From assembly GCA_905372135.1 (NCBI GenBank), contig CAJPNS010000015.1, positions 1 to 22,146 of the forward strand: DNA of 22,146 nt. Direction: 5' to 3'. A model generated the notes under the pieces. It was not told the DNA's origin. It did not search any database and saw nothing but the letters and a program-made list of their open reading frames with translations. This DNA comes from Porphyromonadaceae bacterium. GTDB lineage: Bacteria; Bacteroidota; Bacteroidia; Bacteroidales; Paludibacteraceae. Of the stretch, positions 15,668 through 22,146 are shown one piece after another (position 1 is the first letter of the stretch; the number at the start of each line of letters is the position of its first letter). The translations under genes and the position numbers were made by a program.

Positions 15668-16633
15668 ATGAAAAATTTCGCAATTATAGGAGTGGGCGGG
15701 TATATTGCACCGCGTCATTTAAAAGCAATAAAAGATACGAACAATGTGCTTGTAGCAGCATACGACAGATTCGATAGTGTAGGCTTGCTCGATAGCTATT
15801 TCCCTGAAACATCGTTCTTTACAGAACAGGAACTATTCGATCGCCATTGTACAAAACTAAAAGATATCAACAGACAAATAGACTACATATCTATCTGTAC
15901 TCCAAACTATTTACACGACGCACATATCCGTTATGGGCTTAGACTCGGCGCCGACGTAATATGTGAAAAACCTATAGTACTGAATCCCTGGAATATAGAT
16001 GCTTTACAAAAAGTAGAGCAACGCGAAGGTAAAAAAATCAATACCATACTGCAACTACGTCTGCATAAATCGATTATCGATTTAAAAAAAGAGATAGAAG
16101 CGGCTCCCAAAGATAAAATATTCGATGTAGAACTCACCTATATCACTTCGCGTGGTAATTGGTACTACTCATCGTGGAAAGGCGATATTCACAAAAGTGG
16201 CGGTATAGCTACCAATATAGGTGTACATTTCTATGACATGCTGCAATGGGTCTTCGGCGCACCGAAGCAAAATATTGTACACGTAGCCTCACACGACAGA
16301 GTGGCAGGATATATCGAGCTGGAACGTGCAAGAGTACGTTATTTCCTCAGTATCAATGCCGATTTGCTTCCATCTAATGCCGTACAAGGCGAAAAACGCA
16401 CGTTCCGTACTATAAACATCAATGGTAGTGAATTCGAATTTAGTGAGGGTTTTACGGAACTCCATACCGAAAGTTATAGAAACATATTGGCAGGCAATGG
16501 TTTCGGTATCGAAGATGCTCGCAATGCTATAAATATAGTTTACGAAATACGTCAGGCTCAGCCTATCGGACTGAAAGGAGACTATCATCCTATGGCAAAA
16601 TTTCCTTTGGCAAATCATCCTTTTGGTTGGTAA
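15668..16633 (+). CDS. wbpB: UDP-N-acetyl-2-amino-2-deoxyglucuronate 3-oxidase (WbpB/WlbA-like)
   Basis: Gfo/Idh/MocA oxidoreductase that oxidises C3 of UDP-GlcNAcA so that the aminotransferase can add a 3-amino group. The 321-residue length fits. It shows the Rossmann motif IGVGGYIAPRHLKAI at residues 7-21, YISICTPNYLHDAHIRYGL, the E100-K101-P102 motif with the catalytic lysine, and the substrate-side segment GGIATNIGVHFYDML with H187. The wording of the N-terminus (GYIAPRHLKAI) is specific to the WbpB/WlbA subgroup. It follows wbpD after 72 bases. In Porphyromonas gingivalis the Wbp pathway contributes to A-LPS, the anchor for T9SS cargo. That link is relevant here because two T9SS cargo genes are in this window, but it is an inference for this organism. 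Confidence 0.9.
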   Translation: MKNFAIIGVGGYIAPRHLKAIKDTNNVLVAAYDRFDSVGLLDSYFPETSFFTEQELFDRHCTKLKDINRQIDYISICTPNYLHDAHIRYGLRLGADVICEKPIVLNPWNIDALQKVEQREGKKINTILQLRLHKSIIDLKKEIEAAPKDKIFDVELTYITSRGNWYYSSWKGDIHKSGGIATNIGVHFYDMLQWVFGAPKQNIVHVASHDRVAGYIELERARVRYFLSINADLLPSNAVQGEKRTFRTININGSEFEFSEGFTELHTESYRNILAGNGFGIEDARNAINIVYEIRQAQPIGLKGDYHPMAKFPLANHPFGW

Positions 16634-16712
16634 AACAAACGGAATCAGAGCTATAAATATCAATCTCGATTATAAAGTTGAACAATAATCAAACAGCAAA
16701 AACAAAATATAT

Positions 16713-16720
16713 TATCTTTG
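16713..16720 (+). promoter_or_regulatory. -7 promoter element for lepA
   Basis: TATCTTTG matches TAnnTTTG in the 170-base gap after wbpB. No TTTG is present at 19-21 bases upstream. Transcription from it would give lepA a leader of about 75 bases. Confidence 0.5.
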
Positions 16721-16803
16721 CCGTTTGTAATAATGTCAAATTTCATTTTGGCTTAGTAACTTTATAACAATACATTAGCACCAAATTAATTCTGAATTTT
16801 AGC

Positions 16804-18606
16804 GTGAAAAATATACGTAACTTCTGTATAATTGCCCATATCGACCACGGCAAGAGTACTCTTGCCGACAGATTACTTGAGTATACAAATACTGTGGCAA
16901 CCAAAGACTTGCAAGCTCAAGTACTAGATAATATGGACCTCGAACGTGAGCGTGGCATTACCATAAAAAGCCATGCTATCCAAATGAATTACAGTAGGAA
17001 AGACACTAATGGCGCTATCGAACAATACACTCTCAACCTAATCGATACTCCGGGGCATGTCGATTTTTCGTACGAAGTAAGCCGTTCAATAGCAGCATGC
17101 GAAGGAGCGTTACTTATAGTAGATGCTACTCAAGGCATTCAAGCTCAGACCATAAGCAATCTATATATGGCTATCGACAACGATTTGGAAATAATACCGG
17201 TAGTAAATAAAATAGATATGCCCAATGCTATGCCTGAGGAGATAGAAGACCAATTGATTGATATGCTGGGAGTAAAGCGAGAAGATATTATACGGGCAAG
17301 TGGTAAGACGGGCGAAGGTATCACCGATATTCTCGATGCGATAGTAGACCGCATCCCCGCTCCGAAAGGCGACCCCGACGCTCCGCTACAGTGCCTAATA
17401 TTCGACTCCGTATTCAACTCATTTAGAGGCATTATCGCATATTTCAAAATCATCAATGGCACTATCAATCAAGGAGATTTGGTAAAATTCGTGGCTACGG
17501 GCAAAGAGTATGAGGCAGACGAAATAGGAGTACTGAGGCTCGATATGGAGCCTTGTAAAACATTATCGGCTGGTAATGTGGGATATATCATTTCCGGTAT
17601 AAAGACATCGAAAGAAGTAAAGGTAGGTGATACTATTACACACGTAAAAAATCCATGTAGCGAGGCTATAGCAGGGTTCGAAGAGGTGAAGCCTATGCTA
17701 TTTGCTGGAGTATATCCTATTGATACCGAAGACTTTGAAGACTTACGTTCTTCTATAGAAAAATTACAGCTCAACGATGCTTCTCTCACATTCGAACCCG
17801 AAAGCTCCGTAGCTCTGGGTTTTGGCTTCAGGTGTGGATTTTTAGGGCTTTTACACATGGAAATCATACAAGAACGCCTTGATAGAGAGTATGATATGAG
17901 TGTAATCACTACTGTTCCAAACGTACCGTACAAAGTCTATACAAAAAAAGGCGAAGTCCTCGAAATGCACAATCCTGCCGGAATGCCCGATATAATGCAG
18001 ATAGACAAGATAGAAGAGCCATACATAAGAGCATCGATTATCACCAAAGCAGACTATATCGGCAGCATCATGACGTTATGTCTGGGAAAACGCGGCGAGC
18101 TTATAAAACAGAACTATATCTCTGCCGATAGAATGGAGCTTATATTCGATCTTCCTCTGGGAGAGATAGTTTTCGATTTCTACGACAAACTGAAATCTAT
18201 TTCAAAAGGCTATGCTTCATTCGATTACCAACCAAACGGATTTAGAGAGAGCCGACTTGTAAAGCTCGATATTCTCCTCAATGGCGAAGCTGTAGACGCA
18301 CTGTCGTCGCTGATACACTTCGATAATGCACAGACACTCGGCCGACGTATGTGTGAAAAGCTCAAGGAGCTGATACCCAGACAACAATTCGATGTTGCGG
18401 TACAGGCGGCTATCGGAGCTAAGATTGTGGCTCGTGAGACTATAAAGGCTGTGCGTAAGGACGTTACAGCAAAATGTTATGGAGGCGATATAAGCCGTAA
18501 ACGTAAACTGCTCGAGAAACAGAAAAAAGGTAAAAAACGCATGAAACAAATCGGGTCGGTAGAAGTGCCTCAGAAAGCATTCCTCGCCGTACTCAAACTC
18601 GATTGA
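16804..18606 (+). CDS. lepA: Elongation factor 4 (LepA), ribosome-associated GTPase
   Basis: Translational GTPase that back-translocates or remodels stalled ribosomes. The 600-residue length is standard. G motifs are AHIDHGKST (11-19), the switch II motif D81-TPGH85, and NKID (135-138), followed by the EF-G-like domains and the LepA-specific C-terminal domain (AAIGAKIVARETIKAVRKDV, AKCYGGDISRKRKLLEKQ, ending SVEVPQKAFLAVLKLD). The start codon is GTG at 16804: the protein N-terminus MKNIRNFCIIAHIDHG is the canonical one and no ATG is suitably placed. It probably has its own promoter in the preceding gap. A 45-codon membrane protein gene follows after 11 bases. Confidence 0.97.
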   Translation: MKNIRNFCIIAHIDHGKSTLADRLLEYTNTVATKDLQAQVLDNMDLERERGITIKSHAIQMNYSRKDTNGAIEQYTLNLIDTPGHVDFSYEVSRSIAACEGALLIVDATQGIQAQTISNLYMAIDNDLEIIPVVNKIDMPNAMPEEIEDQLIDMLGVKREDIIRASGKTGEGITDILDAIVDRIPAPKGDPDAPLQCLIFDSVFNSFRGIIAYFKIINGTINQGDLVKFVATGKEYEADEIGVLRLDMEPCKTLSAGNVGYIISGIKTSKEVKVGDTITHVKNPCSEAIAGFEEVKPMLFAGVYPIDTEDFEDLRSSIEKLQLNDASLTFEPESSVALGFGFRCGFLGLLHMEIIQERLDREYDMSVITTVPNVPYKVYTKKGEVLEMHNPAGMPDIMQIDKIEEPYIRASIITKADYIGSIMTLCLGKRGELIKQNYISADRMELIFDLPLGEIVFDFYDKLKSISKGYASFDYQPNGFRESRLVKLDILLNGEAVDALSSLIHFDNAQTLGRRMCEKLKELIPRQQFDVAVQAAIGAKIVARETIKAVRKDVTAKCYGGDISRKRKLLEKQKKGKKRMKQIGSVEVPQKAFLAVLKLD

Positions 18607-18617
18607 TAGACAAATAG

Positions 18618-18755
18618 ATGGCAAAGAAAAAAAAGACGACAAAGAAACGGAAACAAAATCCGCCAAAGATAGAGAAAAGCATTGTGATAGCGGGTGTTGT
18701 GGGTATAATACTTGCTATAGCTCTGATAATATACTACACCTTCTTCGATTATTAA
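18618..18755 (+). CDS. 45-residue single-span membrane protein downstream of lepA
   Basis: ATG at 18618, stop TAA at 18753-18755. The product begins MAKKKKTTKKRKQNPPKIEK, a strongly basic head, then a hydrophobic span of about 18 residues (SIVIAGVVGIILAIALII) and a short YYTFFDY tail. The gene starts 11 bases after the lepA stop and before the hairpin at 18796-18841, so it would share the lepA transcript. A basic head followed by one span suggests an inner-membrane protein with its N-terminus in the cytoplasm. I do not recognise a family. The clean frame, position and composition make it a credible gene, but conservation could not be tested. Confidence 0.65.
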   Translation: MAKKKKTTKKRKQNPPKIEKSIVIAGVVGIILAIALIIYYTFFDY

Positions 18756-18795
18756 ATATCGACACGATAAGTTAAACTAACCCAAAACCAATAGC

Positions 18796-18841
18796 GACGC
18801 TGCAACATCCTACAGTTTGCAGCGTCTTGTTTTTAGTTTTT
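18796..18841 (+). terminator. Hairpin terminator after the lepA transcript
   Basis: GACGCTGCAA (18796-18805) pairs perfectly with TTGCAGCGTC (18817-18826) around an 11-base loop, followed by TTGTTTTTAGTTTTT. It is a typical intrinsic terminator. It ends only 25 bases before the next ATG (18867), so it also lies within the leader or promoter region of the lipoprotein gene. Confidence 0.85.
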
Positions 18842-18866
18842 CAGATACAAACAGATAATAAATCAA

Positions 18867-19565
18867 ATGAAGATAAAACTTTCGGTAGCGATCTTATCCC
18901 TCATAACGGTGATTTTGTGCGGTTGCTCATTAAAAGTAGATCCTACTATGAAAAAGAAAAAAGTATTTGCTTTCGGCACATACCAAAAGTCTGACAAACA
19001 ATACTATATAGTCGAAGACGATAAAAGAATAGTGATTCTGAACAATATAAAGAAAAACGATGCCATAGGAAAGCGTTTTTTCGTAGCAGGTCAAGCGACA
19101 ATGAATACAGACGAGAAGGGTAACGATTACTGGATAATGGACGCAGAAATAATGGAAGAGACTCAGATACATAAAATTAGCATAGTAGACAGTGCGTCGA
19201 TAGATGAGTTCGGGAAGGCAGGAATATATTTTGAGCAAGGTATTGGAAATAAGAACATATATTTTTCGGGTAAGTATCTCAACTTCATATTCTCTATTTA
19301 TACTACGGATAATTCCGACCACTCTTTTAGCTATATGATAGCCAGAAACAAAAAGGAGGTTTCAAGTAATAAATTCACATTATATATTCGCCACGAAGAA
19401 TACAACGATGTTGCAAACGAAGCAAAAACGCCACGCAAAATATATTCGTCTTTAGATATGAGTGAGATACTGAGTCGCTCGAATAGCAGACGTATAACAC
19501 TGATAATAAACACAATAAACCTTGAGGGCAAAAAGGAAGAGGGCGTAACAGACATTACACAATGA
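18867..19565 (+). CDS. NigD-like lipoprotein
   Basis: 232-residue predicted lipoprotein. The signal MKIKLSVAILSLITVILCGC ends in a lipobox L-C-G-C with C20 as the lipidated residue. The body looks like the NigD family: a short N-terminal OB-like beta domain (YYIVEDDKRIVIL, IGKRFFVAGQATMN) followed by a beta-sandwich (about residues 95-225) containing KYLNFIFSIYT and FTLYIRHEEYND. The assignment rests on layout and weak motif similarity, so it is moderate. NigD-like proteins have no firmly known function. It has no clear TAnnTTTG promoter and begins 26 bases after a hairpin terminator. It ends before another hairpin at 19622, so it appears to be a single-gene unit. Confidence 0.6.
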   Translation: MKIKLSVAILSLITVILCGCSLKVDPTMKKKKVFAFGTYQKSDKQYYIVEDDKRIVILNNIKKNDAIGKRFFVAGQATMNTDEKGNDYWIMDAEIMEETQIHKISIVDSASIDEFGKAGIYFEQGIGNKNIYFSGKYLNFIFSIYTTDNSDHSFSYMIARNKKEVSSNKFTLYIRHEEYNDVANEAKTPRKIYSSLDMSEILSRSNSRRITLIINTINLEGKKEEGVTDITQ

Positions 19566-19621
19566 ATTAATTGGTTGAAAGGAAAAAATAACTTTACACA
19601 ATACAATACTTTTTTGGAGAG

Positions 19622-19656
19622 AAAGAGCAGTTTTTTGAGACAAATTGCTCTTTTTT
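19622..19656 (+). terminator. Hairpin terminator after the NigD-like gene
   Basis: AAAGAGCAGTTT (19622-19633) pairs with AAATTGCTCTTT (19642-19653) over 12 positions with one G-U, loop of 8 bases, followed by a run of T. It is 56 bases after the NigD-like gene stop. Confidence 0.8.
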
Positions 19657-19678
19657 CTTATTTTCGGGTAAAAAGTAG

Positions 19679-19686
19679 TACTTTTG
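19679..19686 (+). promoter_or_regulatory. -7 promoter element for the type B T9SS cargo gene
   Basis: TACTTTTG matches TAnnTTTG, placed after the hairpin terminator and 52 bases before the ATG at 19739. The upstream -33 half is not recognisable. Confidence 0.55.
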
Positions 19687-19738
19687 CAATCTAATCCGAC
19701 AAATATAATATACTGATAGTAAAATAGAAAAACTATAA

Positions 19739-21016
19739 ATGAAAAGATATATCGTCGTAATAGTACTATTTTGTGCCGTAGCAGAAAGCATTTCGGGACA
19801 ATTTACAGTAACATCTTCAAGCGAGTACACACAAATCACAGACCAACAAGATATTAACGCCATCTTCCTATTCAATGGTATAAGTGCATCGACCGAAATA
19901 TCGTACAACGGTACCGAAAATTTCGAATGGAGGAAATACGACAACTCGTTTGTAGCCAATACTCCAAGCTTCTCGCCCGACGATGCCACAGGCTATATCG
20001 TATTCGATAAGATTAATAATAAGCCCCTTTACCATATATGGGTAATAGACTATTCGTTGCACCGCATTGGTTTTAATGGAGTTACCGCAAACGGCGATTG
20101 CTACAAACTATCGCTAAACACAAACTTCAATGTACCTAATCTGGTCTATTACGACAAAAACAACAAACAGAAGAGTCTAAAACGAACATTCTATGTGCAT
20201 TACGTAGATTATACATATAAAGACAGTACTTGGCAAGATATCGAGATGAATTCGGAGCACACGTATCCATTCGCAGATATAGAAATCAATGCTCCTAAGA
20301 AAGATGTAAACGTCTGTATATCTGGCGATAACTTTGCCAGAGCAATGCATCTGTCGGGCGATACAAGTATTTGCATTGATTATAAGGCTATTGCCGTAGA
20401 GTGCCACCTGAGCGCTACAGTCGAAAAACGAAGCGGAACCAACGAATATCTGCGCGATAACTCTGAAAATAACAGCGTAAAAGGGTCGGGACCACTGATT
20501 GTATCTCTCGAAAACAAATCAAACAATCCTGTTGCTACTTTTTTCGAGTGGAAAATATACAAAAACTCTGCTCCACAGTCTTACAACCGTTATAACGAGG
20601 AAAATATACGATACAGTTTCAATGAGACAGGCGATTATACCGCAGTACTTAAGGTATCTAATGCCGATGGTATTTGCACAAGCACAGACTCGGTACGCGT
20701 TACAGTATTGGAATCGCTTTTGGAAGTACCGAATGCCTTTTCACCTAACGGAGACGGTATAAACGATGAGTTTCGAGTGGTATTCAAGTCGCTGAAGACT
20801 TACAATATCGTCATTTTCAACCGTTGGGGACGTGTAGTATACAAAAGCAACGACCCATCGAAAGGATGGGACGGTAAAATAGGCAGAAACGTAGCAACCT
20901 CAGGTACATACTATTACGTCATAGAGGCTACAGGAACCGACCGTTATACCGAAGGGCGATACAAAGACCGCAACATTATATACAACATCAAAGGGCATAT
21001 TAATTTATTCAAATAA
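19739..21016 (+). CDS. Secreted protein with PKD-like domain and T9SS type B sorting domain
   Basis: 425-residue exported protein. An N-terminal signal peptide ends near SISGQF (about residue 20-21). The first 200 residues have no motif I recognise and are rich in Tyr, Asn and Thr, as is common in surface proteins. Around residues 240-325 there is a PKD-like segment (FEWKIYKNSAP, FNETGDYTAVLKVSNADG). The last 90 residues are a type B T9SS signal: PNAFSPNGDGINDEF, IVIFNRWGRVVYKS, GWDGKIGRN, ATSGTYYYVI and the terminal KGHINLFK. Export to the surface by T9SS is inferred. It has its own promoter element and a hairpin overlapping the stop codon, so it is probably monocistronic. Confidence 0.88.
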   Translation: MKRYIVVIVLFCAVAESISGQFTVTSSSEYTQITDQQDINAIFLFNGISASTEISYNGTENFEWRKYDNSFVANTPSFSPDDATGYIVFDKINNKPLYHIWVIDYSLHRIGFNGVTANGDCYKLSLNTNFNVPNLVYYDKNNKQKSLKRTFYVHYVDYTYKDSTWQDIEMNSEHTYPFADIEINAPKKDVNVCISGDNFARAMHLSGDTSICIDYKAIAVECHLSATVEKRSGTNEYLRDNSENNSVKGSGPLIVSLENKSNNPVATFFEWKIYKNSAPQSYNRYNEENIRYSFNETGDYTAVLKVSNADGICTSTDSVRVTVLESLLEVPNAFSPNGDGINDEFRVVFKSLKTYNIVIFNRWGRVVYKSNDPSKGWDGKIGRNVATSGTYYYVIEATGTDRYTEGRYKDRNIIYNIKGHINLFK

Positions 21017-21053
21017 ATCACCCTATATTTTTCGTAAAAACACAGTGATTTAT
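21013..21053 (+). terminator. Possible hairpin terminator overlapping the stop of the T9SS type B gene
   Basis: ATAAATCAC (21013-21021) pairs with GTGATTTAT (21045-21053), 9 base pairs, with a smaller TTTTT/AAAAA helix inside the loop. There is no long T run after it, so termination is uncertain. The left arm includes the TAA stop codon. Confidence 0.4.
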
Positions 21054-21142
21054 AACATATTACCTCATTGTGTGGTTTGCATTACAACTACAATATAAGC
21101 GGTATCCATAATCCAAAGTCTGTTTTATACAGAATTTATATC

Positions 21143-21150
21143 TACTTTTG
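21143..21150 (+). promoter_or_regulatory. -7 promoter element for nifJ
   Basis: TACTTTTG matches TAnnTTTG, 72 bases before the ATG at 21223. A CTG triplet at the -33 position, with a 20-base spacer, is a weak match. The 20-base string from 21132 to 21151 is identical to that of the MBOAT promoter. Confidence 0.6.
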
Positions 21151-21222
21151 CAAAATGATTTTTTTGGGCATCGTGCCGAGTAACAACTTGAATTACAACA
21201 AAAAATAAAAAATATTATTTCT

Positions 21223-22146
21223 ATGGCAAAGAAAAAAATGATTACTTGTGATGGCAATCAGGCGGCTGCGCATATTTCGTATATATTTTCGGAAGTGGCT
21301 GCTATATACCCGATTACGCCATCGTCTACAATGGCTGAATATGTCGATGAATGGGCTGCCAACGGCAGAAAAAACATCTTCGGCGAGACTGTGCTCGTAC
21401 AGGAAATGCAGTCGGAAGCAGGTGCTGCAGGAGCCGTACACGGTTCGTTGCAAGCGGGAGCTCTGACTACCACTTACACTGCTTCTCAAGGGCTTTTGCT
21501 GATGATACCCAATATGTATAAGATTGCAGGTGAGCTGCTGCCGTGCGTTTTTCACGTATCTGCACGTACTATAGCTTCACACGCTCTCAGTATATTCGGC
21601 GACCATCAGGACGTAATGGCTGCCCGTCAGACGGGTTTTGCTATGCTTGCCGAAGGTTCGGTGCAGGAAGTTATGGACCTTGCCGGTGTGGCACACTTGT
21701 CTACAATAAAAAGCCGTGTGCCTTTTGTCAATTTCTTCGACGGATTCCGTACTTCGCACGAGATACAGAAGATAGAGGTGCTCGATACTGATGATTTTAA
21801 AGATATTGTCGATTGGGAATCCCTCGACGAGTTTCGCCAACGAGCAATGAATCCTAATGCACCCGTATGCAGAGGTATGGCAGAAAACCCCGACCACTTC
21901 TTCCAGCACAAAGAAGCAGTGAACCGATACTACGATGCCGTACCCGAGATAGTGGAAGGTTATATGAAAGAGATAACCAAACTCACGGGAAGGATATACA
22001 ATCTATTCGACTACTACGGTTCGCCCGATGCCGACCGCATAATCGTAGCAATGGGCAGCATCACCGAAGCGATACGCGAGACGATAGATTATCTCAGAGA
22101 CAAAGGCGAACGTGTAGGCTTGGTTGCAGTACATCTCTACCGTCCG
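21223..22146 (+). CDS. nifJ: Pyruvate:ferredoxin (flavodoxin) oxidoreductase, N-terminal part
   Basis: Oxidative decarboxylation of pyruvate to acetyl-CoA with electrons passed to ferredoxin, a central step in anaerobic metabolism. The window holds the first 308 codons of a protein normally near 1,180 residues; it runs off the right edge. It begins MAKKKMITCDGNQAAAH, followed by the pyrimidine-binding motif YPITPSSTMAEYVDEW, FGETVLVQEMQSEAGAAGAVHGSL, FGDHQDVMAARQTGFAML and VPFVNFFDGFRTSHE. All are characteristic of the first domain of single-chain PFOR. The start is the first ATG in frame after the promoter. The frame continues without a stop to base 22146. Confidence 0.95.
   Translation, partial: MAKKKMITCDGNQAAAHISYIFSEVAAIYPITPSSTMAEYVDEWAANGRKNIFGETVLVQEMQSEAGAAGAVHGSLQAGALTTTYTASQGLLLMIPNMYKIAGELLPCVFHVSARTIASHALSIFGDHQDVMAARQTGFAMLAEGSVQEVMDLAGVAHLSTIKSRVPFVNFFDGFRTSHEIQKIEVLDTDDFKDIVDWESLDEFRQRAMNPNAPVCRGMAENPDHFFQHKEAVNRYYDAVPEIVEGYMKEITKLTGRIYNLFDYYGSPDADRIIVAMGSITEAIRETIDYLRDKGERVGLVAVHLYRP

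Noticed and set aside
1..22146. CRISPR arrays, tRNA and rRNA genes
   Set aside because: No regularly spaced short repeats and no tRNA cloverleaf or rRNA sequence were recognised in either strand by eye; a covariance-model search was not possible.

Overview
The window reads as chromosomal DNA of a Bacteroidota member, most likely order Bacteroidales. Three things point there. NusB and the class II fructose-bisphosphate aldolase have the length and wording typical of Bacteroidales proteins. Two proteins carry type IX secretion (T9SS) sorting domains, one type A and one type B. Several genes are preceded by the Bacteroidota promoter element TAnnTTTG, some with a TTTG or TTG about 19-20 bases upstream. 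Protein similarities come from recognising family motifs by eye; no database search was possible.

Layout. Positions 1-4976 are all on the minus strand. In transcription order they hold a small putative lipoprotein, a secreted thermolysin-like (M4) metallopeptidase with CUB and T9SS domains, fructose-bisphosphate aldolase, NusB and the first 38 codons of a DAHP synthase. A divergent promoter region near 5000-5050 separates these from pepT and gcvT on the plus strand, which end at a strong hairpin terminator at 7488-7518. From 7562 to 10406 lies a two-gene minus-strand module: an MBOAT O-acyltransferase of AlgI type followed by an SGNH-like protein. It is bordered by two direct repeats of about 171 and 198 bp. 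The repeat carries the MBOAT promoter, leader and first codons, so the left-hand copy is a truncated second MBOAT gene with an intact-looking promoter. An AddB-like PD-(D/E)XK nuclease follows on the minus strand and shares a very tight divergent promoter region with a plus-strand series: a YitT-family membrane protein, a LolD-like ABC ATPase, the acetyltransferase WbpD, the oxidase WbpB, LepA (GTG start) and an unlisted 45-residue membrane protein. Last come a NigD-like lipoprotein, a type B T9SS cargo protein and the start of pyruvate:ferredoxin oxidoreductase (nifJ), which runs off the window.

How the genes fit together. Much of the window is core metabolism and gene expression (aldolase, NusB, LepA, PepT, GcvT, nifJ). 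A second theme is the cell envelope. The two T9SS cargo proteins are near wbpB and wbpD, genes for a diacetamido-uronic acid sugar; in Porphyromonas gingivalis the Wbp pathway is needed to make the A-LPS that anchors T9SS cargo. The MBOAT/SGNH pair probably acylates an exported glycan. The most unusual structure is the direct repeat around the MBOAT module: it records a past duplication or deletion and leaves an orphan promoter pointing at the 3' end of gcvT. A 20-base promoter string is identical in both repeat copies and upstream of nifJ.
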